Part shown: positions 53,678-62,347 of the stretch, piece by piece
Numbering within the stretch: the stretch's first letter is position 1
Layout: each line of letters starts with the position of its first letter
Program-made: the position numbers and the translations under genes
The notes under the pieces: model-generated
The model's database searches: none
Told to the model about the DNA's origin: nothing
Seen by the model: the letters and a program-made list of their open reading frames with translations, nothing else
Assembly: GCA_017535925.1 (NCBI GenBank)
Contig: JAFXTD010000043.1
Coordinates: 20,679-84,678 of the forward strand
Direction of reading: 5' to 3'
Length of the DNA stretch: 64,000 nt
DNA from: Selenomonadaceae bacterium
GTDB lineage: Bacteria > Bacillota > Negativicutes > Selenomonadales > Selenomonadaceae

Positions 53678-54031
53678 ATGAAACGGTTGCTTATCGCGGT
53701 CACGATTCTTTTCGAAATTGTCTTTGCTCAACTGCCGACGGCACAAGCAATGGATTTTTACGTAGGCACGTCGCCGGCAACGGGCATGAAATGTTACCTG
53801 ATAACCGAATCGATAACGGAGCTTCAACGCTATTCTGACGGAGGACGATTCGCGGCGCGTTTGAAGATGGTCGGCAGAACAGTTCAATATCTCGGTTACG
53901 AATTGGACATCGGCACTTCGGGCATCATGTTTGAAAATTCGGAAGGCTATTCGGGCGAGGCAACACCCGAAGGCACGCCGATTGAATGGAACATGAGCCA
54001 ATACATTGCAGAAAATTATTTGTGGCGTTAA
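53678..54031 (+). CDS. Secreted protein of unknown function
   Basis: 117 residues with a signal peptide (MKRLLIAVTILFEIVFA, likely cleavage after QAM or TAQA). The mature part of about 93 residues contains one Cys (MKCYLITESI) and the balanced sequence RFAARLKMVGRTVQYLGYEL. I do not recognise a family. GGAGGCG lies 8 bp before the ATG. Its own promoter precedes it, and the LPS fusion gene starts 105 bp later behind another promoter. Confidence 0.7.
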   Translation: MKRLLIAVTILFEIVFAQLPTAQAMDFYVGTSPATGMKCYLITESITELQRYSDGGRFAARLKMVGRTVQYLGYELDIGTSGIMFENSEGYSGEATPEGTPIEWNMSQYIAENYLWR

Positions 54032-54096
54032 ATTTTCTTGTCGATAAAAATTTTATCTGTTGCTTGCGGGCGGCAGATTTTTTTTTCCTCGTGTGT

Positions 54097-54102
54097 TATA
54101 AT
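54097..54102 (+). promoter_or_regulatory. Extended -10 element of the waaA-lpxK gene
   Basis: TGTTATAAT with TG one base upstream of the hexamer; 34 bp before the GTG start. Confidence 0.55.
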
Positions 54103-54136
54103 GGCTGAAATTTTTATGCATGAAGGAGCGCGCCCG

Positions 54137-56635
54137 GTGCAAGTACTTTACAACCTCGCGGCGATTCTCGTCGTGATTTTAATTATTCCCGTGTTCATGA
54201 TTCGTTCGATACGTGAACGCGGTTTCGTCGAACGAATCAGACAGAGCTTCGGCTTCTTCCCGAAGGGCGCACTTGACCCCGTCGCGAAAAAAAATTGTAT
54301 CTGGGTGCACGCGGCGTCCGTCGGTGAAATTGTTGCAACCAGTCCGCTGATAAAAGAATTCCGCCGCGAATTTCCCAAGTCACCAATCCTCGTTTCGGTC
54401 GTGACGACGAGCGGCTACGAAATGGCGAATCGAATTATCAAAGACGCCGACAGCATAATTTATTTCCCGCTGGATTTGCCGTTCATTTCGGCGCACGTCT
54501 TCAAAAAAATTTTCCCGCGAGTTTTCCTCAACGTCGAGACGGAACTTTGGCCAAACTTTTTAAAAGCGGCGAGGGAAAATCACGTGCCCGTCATGATGGT
54601 CAACGGGCGCATTTCGGAAAAGAGCGTCAAGCGTTACAAGTACATGTTTTCGATTCTTCGTGACATGATTGGAACCGTCAAACTTTTTGCAATGGCCTCG
54701 CCCGTCGACGCCGGCTATATCAAAGAGCTTGGCGCGCCCGAAGAGCTTATAACCGTCACGGGCAACACCAAGTTTGACCAGACTTACACCGACGTGACGA
54801 ACGAACAGCGCGAAAAAATTTTGGCGGACATGGGCTTGACTGACGCTGAAGAAATTTTTTTGGCAGGCAGCACTCATCGCGGCGAGGAAAATTTTGTGCT
54901 CAAGGCTTTCAAAGCGATTCGCGAAAATCATCCCAAAGCCCGGCTCGTCATTGCTCCTCGTGAACTGTTGAGAACTCGTGAGGTCGTTGCGTTGTGCAAG
55001 GCGGCAGGTTTCACGGTCGGCACGCGAACCGAATTGCAAAAGCGTCCTCCCGCCAATGAAGATATAATCATCCTCGACACAATCGGCGAACTCGGACAAG
55101 TCTACAGCGTCGGCAACGTGATTTATGTCGGCGGAAGTCTTGTCGCTCACGGCGGACACAATATCCTCGAACCGGCAGCTCACGGCAAAGCGATTATCGT
55201 CGGGCACCACATGGAAAACTTCAAAGACTTGCACGCGCTCTTCAAAAATCGCAACGCCTGCATAACCGTCAACGACGACAAGGCTCTTGCCGCTCAAGCA
55301 AAAAAACTTTTCGACGAACCCGAAGAACGCCGCCGCCTTGAGGAAGAGACAATTAAAATCGTTCATGAAAATCGCGGTGCCTCTCGCAAATCGGCTGTGC
55401 TCCTTCGCCAAATGCTCACGGAATACGAAACCAAAGAACATGCCCGAAGACTTCACACGACAAAAAAAATGGAGAACGTCCAAACATTTTTTTTGAAGAT
55501 GATTCACGACGAGGAAGACCACGGAGAATTCACGCCGATAATAATTTTTCTCTTGCGCCTCGCCGCGCAGGCCTACAAGACGGCAGTCAACTTGCGGCTG
55601 TTGAGTTATGAGCTTGGCTTTTCGGGCAAGGAGCGTTTGAATTGTTTTGTAATAAGTCTCGGAAACATAACGGTCGGCGGCACGGGCAAGACGCCCACTG
55701 CTCAACGGCTTGCCAAAGAGATTCGTGACATGGGCTATCGTGTCGTGATTTTGAATCGCGGCTATCGAGGAAAATTTTACGGCGAGGTCGGCATTGTCTC
55801 TGACGGAAAAAATCTTAACATGAACGCAACGGAGGCGGGCGACGAGGCTTACATGCTTGCCAAACACCTGCCGAACGTTCCCGTTTTGATTGGTGCACGA
55901 CGAGCCGTCACGGGACAATACGCCATTGAAAATTTCGGCGCGGAAGTTGTGATTCTCGACGACGGCTATCAACATTGGCAAGTGATTCGCGACTTGGATA
56001 TTTTGCTGATTGATGCGGTGTCTGTTTTCGGCAACGGGCATTTGCTTCCGCGAGGGATTTTGCGTGAGTCGTTGTCTCATATCAGCCGCGCAGATGTTTG
56101 TTTGATGACGAAGGTTGACCAAGCCCGCGAGGGTTCCTGCGAATTTATCCGCGAAACCGTCCGCCAATACAATTCCTCCGCGCTCCTTGTCGAGAGCATT
56201 CACGAGCCGCGTTGCCTGATACCGCTTGCTGATTGGTCAGTCGATTTGTCCGGCGAAGGTGTCAGCGTCGATATCATTTCAAAGCGCAAAGTCATGGCGG
56301 TTTCGGCTATCGGCAATCCCGCCTCGTTCGAGAGGACGCTCAAAGATTTGGGCGCGGAAATTATTTCAAGCTTGCGTTATCCCGACCACCACGACTACAC
56401 GATTATGGAAATGGAAGACATTTTGCGGCGAGCCGATTCGTTCGCGGCGGAAATGATTATCGTCACGGAAAAAGACGCCGTCAAAATCCCCGACGAGGTT
56501 GCCAAAGAAAATTGGAACATTCCCATTTACGTTATCTGCGTCGAAGTTAAATTTCAAGCGGGCGCGGACGAATTGAAAAAACTTTTGAGCGAAAAGTTGG
56601 CAACCAAAATCAGAGGAGGCAACCAACGAATCTGA
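54137..56635 (+). CDS. Kdo transferase-tetraacyldisaccharide 4'-kinase fusion
   Basis: 832 residues combining two lipid A steps. Residues about 1-430: WaaA/KdtA, GT30, with an N-terminal membrane helix, HAASVGEIVATSPLIK, NVETELWPNFL and GGSLVAHGGHNILEPAAHG; it adds Kdo to lipid IVA. Residues about 445-832: LpxK with P-loop GNITVGGTGKTPTAQRLA, LNRGYRGKF and VILDDGYQHW; it adds the 4'-phosphate. In most bacteria they are separate. A run of eight A (55462-55469) sits at the junction. GTG at 54137 with AAGGAG eight bases upstream is the best start. This gene shows that the organism makes LPS. Confidence 0.9.
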   Translation: MQVLYNLAAILVVILIIPVFMIRSIRERGFVERIRQSFGFFPKGALDPVAKKNCIWVHAASVGEIVATSPLIKEFRREFPKSPILVSVVTTSGYEMANRIIKDADSIIYFPLDLPFISAHVFKKIFPRVFLNVETELWPNFLKAARENHVPVMMVNGRISEKSVKRYKYMFSILRDMIGTVKLFAMASPVDAGYIKELGAPEELITVTGNTKFDQTYTDVTNEQREKILADMGLTDAEEIFLAGSTHRGEENFVLKAFKAIRENHPKARLVIAPRELLRTREVVALCKAAGFTVGTRTELQKRPPANEDIIILDTIGELGQVYSVGNVIYVGGSLVAHGGHNILEPAAHGKAIIVGHHMENFKDLHALFKNRNACITVNDDKALAAQAKKLFDEPEERRRLEEETIKIVHENRGASRKSAVLLRQMLTEYETKEHARRLHTTKKMENVQTFFLKMIHDEEDHGEFTPIIIFLLRLAAQAYKTAVNLRLLSYELGFSGKERLNCFVISLGNITVGGTGKTPTAQRLAKEIRDMGYRVVILNRGYRGKFYGEVGIVSDGKNLNMNATEAGDEAYMLAKHLPNVPVLIGARRAVTGQYAIENFGAEVVILDDGYQHWQVIRDLDILLIDAVSVFGNGHLLPRGILRESLSHISRADVCLMTKVDQAREGSCEFIRETVRQYNSSALLVESIHEPRCLIPLADWSVDLSGEGVSVDIISKRKVMAVSAIGNPASFERTLKDLGAEIISSLRYPDHHDYTIMEMEDILRRADSFAAEMIIVTEKDAVKIPDEVAKENWNIPIYVICVEVKFQAGADELKKLLSEKLATKIRGGNQRI

Positions 56636-56713
56636 AATAATGCACGCCAAATAAATTTAAAATTGTCGCTTTGAAAGAGACCACCTCGCCTCCGGAATTT
56701 GATAAAATTTTTT

Positions 56714-56723
56714 CCGGAGGTGA
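56714..56723 (+). promoter_or_regulatory. Strong ribosome binding site of the precursor gene
   Basis: CCGGAGGTGA, almost full complementarity to the 16S tail, 5 bp before the ATG at 56729; decides the start of this short gene. Confidence 0.75.
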
Positions 56724-56728
56724 TTTTT

Positions 56729-56908
56729 ATGTCGATAAAAGATTTTAAAATCGACTTCGACTCGAAGACCGGCTTAATGCTCGGCGAATGTAAAACCGAT
56801 ACGAACGACGCCGCGCAGTCCAAAGCTCACGGTGCTTGCGGTTATGGTATAGGCTGTGCAGGCGGCGGCGGTCAATGCGGTTATGGTTTAAGATGTGCAG
56901 GCGGTTGA
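56729..56908 (+). CDS. RiPP precursor peptide with Gly/Cys-rich core
   Basis: 59 residues. The first 35 form a charged leader (MSIKDFKIDFDSKTGLMLGE). The tail from residue 36 is ACGYGIGCAGG, then GGQCGYGLRCAGG: two copies of CGYGxxCAGG, with Cys at 37, 43, 50 and 56 and one more at 21. The strong ribosome site, small size, and a radical SAM-SPASM gene 22 bp later identify it as a ribosomally made, modified peptide precursor. Modification type is unknown; thioether links are likely for Cys-rich cores of this kind. I know of no described peptide with this core. Confidence 0.8.
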   Translation: MSIKDFKIDFDSKTGLMLGECKTDTNDAAQSKAHGACGYGIGCAGGGGQCGYGLRCAGG

Positions 56909-56930
56909 AAAATTTTGAGGCGGGATAATC

Positions 56931-58184
56931 ATGCGTGTTGACGAGTTGCTGAAAGTTTATCGGCGCGGGGAAAAATTCCTCGTGTTGAATCCTCTGATGC
57001 CGTCTTGGGTCGTCACGAACTTGAACGGCGTCTTGCTGATAAAAATTTTTTCCGAGACGCTTTCGACGGAAGAAACTTTGCATGAAGTTTTGAAGCGCGC
57101 AAATTTTTCCGCCCGACATGTTTTAAAATTTTTGGACGCGGCAAAGCGGGAGGGGCTTTTTGAAGTTCCTCCTGCTTTCGATTATCAAAAGTCTCAACTG
57201 CGAGCCGTCTATTTGAACATGACCGACCGTTGCAACTTAAATTGCATTTACTGTTTCGCGGCGGAACGCAAGGAAAATTCTGCGCGGTTGACCTTCGACG
57301 ACTACAAAAAAATTCTCGATGCAGTTTGGAAATACAATCCTCGCGCCGAGATAATTTTTACGGGTGGAGAGCCGCTCATGTCGTCTTTGACTTTGCCCGT
57401 TGCCCGTTATGCCGAATCGCTTGGCTTTTCACGAAAGCTCATGACAAATGCGACGCTCATTAATGCGGATAACGTTGAGTCTTTGATTGCGGCGTTTGAT
57501 TCGTTCAAAATCAGCGTGGACGGTTCCGACGCGAAGCAACATGATTTTTATCGCGGCGCAGGAAATTTTTCGCGGACGATTAAAGCGATTGAGTTGCTTG
57601 AAAAATTTTCTGCCGACGTGAAACTTGCAATGGTCGTCACGAAAAAAAATCTCGATGATGTTTCCAAAGCCGCCGAACGTTGGGGCGGGCGATTGACTTT
57701 CCAACCGCTCTTTCCTCTGGGCAATGCCAAACGCGATGAAAATTTATTTTTGACCGGCAAAGAATATTTCGACGCGCTCAAATCGGCGGGCGTCGTGCCG
57801 TTCATGGATTTGCACAATCTTATCAATTCCCGCAAAAAAATTTTCAAGTGCGCATTGGGCGACGCCGAAGTCAGCATTTCATGTTCGGGCGATGTTTATC
57901 CTTGCCAACTTCTCCACAATGACAAATTCAAACTCGGCAACTTGAAAGAATCTTCTTTCGAGGAAATTTACACTTCAGCCCGCGCAGAAAAATTTAAAAT
58001 TCACACCGTCGAACAAATCGGAAGATGTAGAACTTGCGACTTGAGATATTTATGCGGCGGCTCCTGTCAAGCGCGGCATTTCAGCGAGACGGGCAGCTTG
58101 GACAAAGCCGGCGACTTTTGCGAATACGAACGCGAGGCGATTATCGACGGACTTATCGCCTCCGCCGAATTGAAAACTATTTGA
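56931..58184 (+). CDS. Radical SAM-SPASM peptide maturase with RRE domain
   Basis: 417 residues. About 1-85 resemble a PqqD-like RiPP recognition element (SWVVTNLNGVLLIKIFSET, FLDAAKREGLFEVP) that would bind the leader. The radical SAM core has CNLNCIYC (about 101-108) for the [4Fe-4S] cluster and TGGEPLMSS. The SPASM domain (about 300-405) has CALGDAEVSISCSGDVYPC, then CRTCDLRYLCGGSC and CEYE, ligands for two more clusters. GGCGGG precedes the ATG. With the precursor it forms the core of the modification system; the product could be a sactipeptide, ranthipeptide or another class. Confidence 0.88.
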   Translation: MRVDELLKVYRRGEKFLVLNPLMPSWVVTNLNGVLLIKIFSETLSTEETLHEVLKRANFSARHVLKFLDAAKREGLFEVPPAFDYQKSQLRAVYLNMTDRCNLNCIYCFAAERKENSARLTFDDYKKILDAVWKYNPRAEIIFTGGEPLMSSLTLPVARYAESLGFSRKLMTNATLINADNVESLIAAFDSFKISVDGSDAKQHDFYRGAGNFSRTIKAIELLEKFSADVKLAMVVTKKNLDDVSKAAERWGGRLTFQPLFPLGNAKRDENLFLTGKEYFDALKSAGVVPFMDLHNLINSRKKIFKCALGDAEVSISCSGDVYPCQLLHNDKFKLGNLKESSFEEIYTSARAEKFKIHTVEQIGRCRTCDLRYLCGGSCQARHFSETGSLDKAGDFCEYEREAIIDGLIASAELKTI

Positions 58185-58196
58185 GGAGGGTTTGCA

Positions 58197-58439
58197 ATGT
58201 ACAGCGTCGTTAAAGTGCGGGAATGCCGATGGTGTCACGAGCCGTATTATCTTTCGGACGGACGATATAAATATTGTTCGGACAAATGCGCCGAAAAAGC
58301 TCAACATGCGCGTTACAGAAAAAATTTCGGCGAGCCCGTAAAAACTTTTTATGAAATGGAACGTGAACGGCGACTCAAAGAATATTGGCGCAGGTGCATG
58401 GAAGCCTCCCGAAAGAAAAAGTCTCAAAGGAAATTATGA
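58197..58439 (+). CDS. Small zinc-finger protein in the RiPP cluster
   Basis: 80 residues. The zinc site is CRWCHEPYYLSDGRYKYCSDKC, a CxxC pair then CxxxC, followed by a strongly basic, helical tail (ARYRKNFGEP, RERRLKEYWRRC, KKKSQRKL). GAGGAGGG lies before the ATG, 12 bp after the maturase stop codon. I do not recognise the family; a DNA-binding regulator or a partner of the maturase are both possible. Confidence 0.7.
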   Translation: MYSVVKVRECRWCHEPYYLSDGRYKYCSDKCAEKAQHARYRKNFGEPVKTFYEMERERRLKEYWRRCMEASRKKKSQRKL

Positions 58440-58457
58440 CAGCGCGGACGATTTAAA

Positions 58458-59927
58458 ATGATAAAATTTATTCTGCACTATCTCGGAAACTTCAAGCTGA
58501 AATTTTTCCTCGTCTTGCTGTGTGCAATCGTGACTGCCGCCGCCGATTTGCTCATGCCGTATTTGTCGGCGAAATTCATTGACGAAATTTTGAGCTCTCG
58601 TGAAATCGGGCGGCTTTATTTTTTTGTCGAAGGAATGTTGTTGCTGAACGTAACCACCCTCGCGGCGAATTGGCTTTATGTAATTTTTTCGACGAAGATG
58701 CGTGCGCGAATCACCAACAGCTTGATTGAAGACTTGACGTTGAAAGTTTGGAAGACTGACAGCCGAAGACAATTCAAAACGGATATGATTTACCTCGCCA
58801 AGCGCGTCGAAAGAGACTCGGATGATTTAACGTCATTTGTTCTCGGCAGCGTGATTGATATTTCGATTCAGAGCGTGTTGCTTTTCATGGCGATATTTTT
58901 CTTGTGGACAATCGGCGCAAAGTGGCTGATAATTTTCGCGGCGGTGGCAGCAATTCACGCGACGATTTATTTCGCGTTGCGTGCAAAACTTTTAAAGCTG
59001 TCGACGGCATTGCGCGAGACCGAATCAAAATATTTCGCGAGCCTCTCGGATAATTTTTTCTTCGTCTGCAGAATCAAATTGCACAGCTTGCAAGAAGAAT
59101 TTTTATCGGCGTTCAAGAGTGCGTTTGAAAAATTTTTTTCTGCCGGCGTGAGCGAGGCGAAGATTCGTTTTTGGTTTTCATACGGCAATGCCAACACCGC
59201 CAAAATTTTCACGGTGCTGATATTTTTGCTCGGCGGTCTTGACGTTTTGGACGGAGGCTTGACGGTCGGAAATTTCGTTGCGCTCAACGGCTACTTTGTC
59301 TTTGCAATGCAGAGCGTTTCATATTTCATGACGTTGGGTCAAGGTTATCAAAATGCTTTGGCGGCGTTCCGTCGAATCGAAGAAATTTTTGCCGCGCCGC
59401 CCGATATAAACGGCACGAAAATTTTGAAACGAATCACTGAAATAAAATTGCGCGGCTTGACTTACGAGATTGACGGGCGAAAAATTTTGAAGAACCTTTC
59501 TGGAAATTTTGTTCGAGGAAAAATTTATTGCTTGGTCGGTGCGAACGGCGCGGGCAAGTCTACGCTTATGAATTTAATCTGCGGGATAATTCCTCCGACG
59601 AGCGGCGAAATTTTTTTTGACGGCGCGAGGATTTCCGAAGTCGATATGATTCACGCGAGGAAAAAATTAATCGCGGCTGTCGAGCAAAAAGACTTTATCA
59701 AAAACGACACGGCATCGGGCGGCGAGCGACGAAAGGTATCAATCGCGACTGCCTTTGAAAAATTTGCCGACGTGTTGATTATGGACGAGCCCGATAACAA
59801 TTTGGATGCGCAAGCCGTCGACGCATTGACAAAAAAAATTTTCCTCGACAAGGAAAAAAGAATCACGATAATAATTTCTCACGACGAGCGATTGATTGAC
59901 ATTGCCGACGAAATTCTGTCGTTTTGA
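58458..59927 (+). CDS. ABC transporter, membrane plus ATPase half-transporter
   Basis: 489 residues: six membrane helices in the first 290 (type IV exporter fold) and an ATPase domain with Walker A GANGAGKST (about 362), Q-loop VEQKDF, signature ASGGERRKVSIA (about 420), Walker B DVLIMDEPDN and H-loop SHDER. Only about 10 residues lie between the Q-loop and the signature where exporters usually have 45 or so, so most of the helical subdomain is missing. No peptidase C39 domain. Position after the maturase suggests it exports the mature peptide, with leader cleavage by another protease. The ribosome site is weak. Confidence 0.82.
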   Translation: MIKFILHYLGNFKLKFFLVLLCAIVTAAADLLMPYLSAKFIDEILSSREIGRLYFFVEGMLLLNVTTLAANWLYVIFSTKMRARITNSLIEDLTLKVWKTDSRRQFKTDMIYLAKRVERDSDDLTSFVLGSVIDISIQSVLLFMAIFFLWTIGAKWLIIFAAVAAIHATIYFALRAKLLKLSTALRETESKYFASLSDNFFFVCRIKLHSLQEEFLSAFKSAFEKFFSAGVSEAKIRFWFSYGNANTAKIFTVLIFLLGGLDVLDGGLTVGNFVALNGYFVFAMQSVSYFMTLGQGYQNALAAFRRIEEIFAAPPDINGTKILKRITEIKLRGLTYEIDGRKILKNLSGNFVRGKIYCLVGANGAGKSTLMNLICGIIPPTSGEIFFDGARISEVDMIHARKKLIAAVEQKDFIKNDTASGGERRKVSIATAFEKFADVLIMDEPDNNLDAQAVDALTKKIFLDKEKRITIIISHDERLIDIADEILSF

Positions 59928-59976
59928 AAGCGGCAGTTTTTTTTTGCGCCGTGTATGAAAATTTCATGTAGTGTGT

Positions 59977-59982
59977 TATAAT
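59977..59982 (+). promoter_or_regulatory. Extended -10 element before trpS
   Basis: GTGTGTTATAATCGACGAAA, the same block as at 54097, no good -35. No T-box leader: only about 30 bp separate it from the start codon. Confidence 0.5.
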
Positions 59983-60014
59983 CGACGAAATTTTTTACGG
60001 AGGAGAAAATCATT

Positions 60015-61034
60015 ATGAAAATAATTTTGACGGGCGACAGACCCACAGGCAAACTTCATTTGGGACATTACGTCGGCTCTCTTCGCGAACGAGTGAGGCT
60101 TCAGAATTCGGGCGACTTCGACGAGATTTATATCATGATTGCAGACGCGCAGGCTTTGACCGACCACGCGGGCACTCCCGCCAAAGTTCACGAAAATATT
60201 TTGAACGTCGCGCTGGATTATCTTGCCGTCGGTCTTGACCCTGCCAAGTCCACGATTTTTATTCAATCGCAAATCCCGCAGCTTTTCGAGCTCACGGCTT
60301 ACTACATGAATATCGTAACGGTTTCGAGGCTTGAAAGAAATCCGACCGTCAAAACCGAAATCGCGCAGAAAAATTTCGAGACGAGCATTCCCGCCGGCTT
60401 CCTGTGCTATCCCGTCAGCCAAGCCGCAGACATTACCGCCTTCGATGCAAATGTTGTGCCCGTCGGCGAAGACCAAGCTCCCATGCTTGAACAGACCCGC
60501 GAAATCGTTCGCAAGATGCATGAACTTTACGGCGAAGGAATTTTGATTGAGCCGGAAATTTTTTTGCCGCCCGCTCAAGCTTGCAGGAGGTTGCCCGGTA
60601 TCGACGGCAAGGCAAAGATGAGCAAGACTTTAGGCAATGCCATTTACCTCAACGACGACAGCGCGACCGTTGCCGCGAAGATTAAGGACATGTACACCGA
60701 CCCGACTCACATAAAAATTTCCGACCCCGGGCACATTGAAGGCAACGTCGTTTTCACTTACCTCGACGCCTTCGCGACCGACACGGAAAAAGTTGCCGAA
60801 CTCAAGGAGCATTATCAACGCGGCGGGCTTGGCGATGTTGCCGTCAAAAAATATTTGCGCGAAGTCTTGGAAGAGACTTTGGAGCCGATTCGTCGTCGTC
60901 ATGCCGAATACGAGGCGCGCCCCGATGAAGTCATGGACATTCTCAAAGAAGGCACCAAGAAAGCTCGCGCCAAAGCCTCGCAGGTTTTGAATCGTGTCAA
61001 GCGCGCCATGAAGATTGATTATTTTAACGTGTAA
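60015..61034 (+). CDS. trpS: Tryptophanyl-tRNA synthetase
   Basis: Charges tRNA-Trp. The 339 residues have the class I HIGH-type motif [12 protein letters not shown] near residue 12, the KMSKT signature (about 200) and [15 protein letters not shown] between. Start ATG with GGAGGAG upstream. It overlaps slightly with possible upstream starts of the next gene, whose real start lies 13 bp after this stop codon. Confidence 0.95.
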   Translation: MKIILTGDRPTGKLHLGHYVGSLRERVRLQNSGDFDEIYIMIADAQALTDHAGTPAKVHENILNVALDYLAVGLDPAKSTIFIQSQIPQLFELTAYYMNIVTVSRLERNPTVKTEIAQKNFETSIPAGFLCYPVSQAADITAFDANVVPVGEDQAPMLEQTREIVRKMHELYGEGILIEPEIFLPPAQACRRLPGIDGKAKMSKTLGNAIYLNDDSATVAAKIKDMYTDPTHIKISDPGHIEGNVVFTYLDAFATDTEKVAELKEHYQRGGLGDVAVKKYLREVLEETLEPIRRRHAEYEARPDEVMDILKEGTKKARAKASQVLNRVKRAMKIDYFNV

Positions 61035-61047
61035 GGAGATTGAGCTT

Positions 61048-62256
61048 ATGAAAAAATTTTTAAGCCTCGCGCTGGTCTTGATGTTGATTTTGACTTTGAC
61101 GGCTTGCGCAGACGCCGCAAAAAAAGAAAAGATTAAATTCGACAAGAAGCAACTCAAAAAGCTTGAGCTTGTCGAATCGCCCGCTCACGGTTTGCCGATG
61201 ATTGTCCTGCGCGAAAAATATTCGGACGTTCCGATTTTCGGACAGGCGGTCGCCACACCGGAGCAAATGGTCAACTTCATAAACAAACGCAACAAAAGCC
61301 CGAAGCTCAACTGCACAGTCAAGCAGCTCGTTCACCTTTATTATCTTGAAGCTGACCGCGAGGGTATTCGCCCCGATATTGCAATGTGTCAAGCGATTAA
61401 GGAAACGGGCACTTGGGCTTACGGCGGAGACGTTATCCCCGAACAAAATAATTTCTGCGGACTCGGCACGACGGGCGGCGGCGTCAAAGGTGCTTTCTTC
61501 GATACGCCTCAACTCGGAGTTCGCGCTCACATTCAACACTTGCTTGCTTACACGTCGAAGCGTCCGCCGAAAATTGAAATTGTCGACCCGCGTTACGAAT
61601 TGATACAAAAATTCCGCCCGCAGATTTTCGGCAAGCTCACGAAGTGGACGGAACTCAACGGCGTTTGGGCGGTGCCAGGCAATCACTACGGCGAAGACAT
61701 TTTGAATTTGTGGATGCAGGCGCAAATGCCCGATGCCTCCGACGCCTCTATGGAAGCAGCCGATTTGAAAGTTTTGCTTGAGGACGACAAGGCGGCGGCT
61801 TATGTCTATCGCGGGCTGGTCAACATGGAACGCGAAAATTTTTACAGCGCGATTGACGATTTTGAAATTGCCCTCGACTCGGAACCCGAACTCAAAGAGG
61901 CTCTCTTCGACCTCGCGCTTGCTCAAGAAAAAATCAACAAGCCCGACGACGCGATTAAAACTTACAACAAGCTCTTAAGCATTGACGAAAATTTTGTTGA
62001 CGCTTGGCACAATCGCGGATGCCTAAAGCTTGCCAAAGACGACTTCAAAGGCGCGATAAGTGATTTCGAGGCGTCGCTGGCGATTGAAACGATTAACGCC
62101 GACGCTTACAACAACATTGCCGTTGCTTACTTCAAGCAGAAAAAATACGAGGACGCTTGGAAAAATATTCAGAAGGCCGCCGACCAAAGCACGAGCAATC
62201 CCGTTGTCAAAGAGAATTACGAAAAGTTCGCCGCTTGTGTCAAAGTCAAGAAATGA
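61048..62256 (+). CDS. Lipoprotein with glucosaminidase-like domain and TPR repeats
   Basis: 402 residues. The signal MKKFLSLALVLMLILTLTAC has a lipobox LTAC. Residues about 85-190 resemble the Bax/FlgJ-type glucosaminidase fold: IRPDIAMCQAIKETGTWAYG with the putative catalytic Glu, NNFCGLGTTGGG, and GVRAHIQHLLAYTS. From about 240 to the end there are four TPR units (AYVYRGLVNMERENFYSAID, ALFDLALAQEKINKPDDAI, AWHNRGCLKLAKDDFKGAIS, AYNNIAVAYFKQKKYEDAW). It would act on peptidoglycan with partners held by the TPRs. Ribosome site AAGGAG before ATG at 61048. Confidence 0.82.
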   Translation: MKKFLSLALVLMLILTLTACADAAKKEKIKFDKKQLKKLELVESPAHGLPMIVLREKYSDVPIFGQAVATPEQMVNFINKRNKSPKLNCTVKQLVHLYYLEADREGIRPDIAMCQAIKETGTWAYGGDVIPEQNNFCGLGTTGGGVKGAFFDTPQLGVRAHIQHLLAYTSKRPPKIEIVDPRYELIQKFRPQIFGKLTKWTELNGVWAVPGNHYGEDILNLWMQAQMPDASDASMEAADLKVLLEDDKAAAYVYRGLVNMERENFYSAIDDFEIALDSEPELKEALFDLALAQEKINKPDDAIKTYNKLLSIDENFVDAWHNRGCLKLAKDDFKGAISDFEASLAIETINADAYNNIAVAYFKQKKYEDAWKNIQKAADQSTSNPVVKENYEKFAACVKVKK

Positions 62257-62279
62257 CGATTGAGTTTTGAATCTCGAAT

Positions 62280-62313
62280 CGTTCAGGCAATTTGCTTGAG
62301 CGGTTTTTTTTTT
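62280..62313 (+). terminator. Terminator after the TPR lipoprotein gene
   Basis: Ten-bp stem CGTTCAGGCA/TGCTTGAGCG and a run of ten Ts. It overlaps the promoter of the next gene. Confidence 0.8.
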
Positions 62314-62320
62314 GTATAAT
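62292..62320 (+). promoter_or_regulatory. Sigma-A promoter of the aminotransferase gene
   Basis: TTGCTT (62292-62297) in the terminator stem, 17-bp spacer, TATAAT (62315-62320). Confidence 0.6.
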
Positions 62321-62347
62321 GGCAAAAAATTTTTGGAGGTTGAGACT

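Noticed and set aside
54560..56203. 547-codon open frame on the minus strand opposite the waaA-lpxK fusion
   Set aside because: Antisense shadow of a clear gene; no homology features or start signal.
59930..60014. T-box leader before trpS
   Set aside because: The leader after the -10 is about 30 bp; no T-box consensus or specifier stem.
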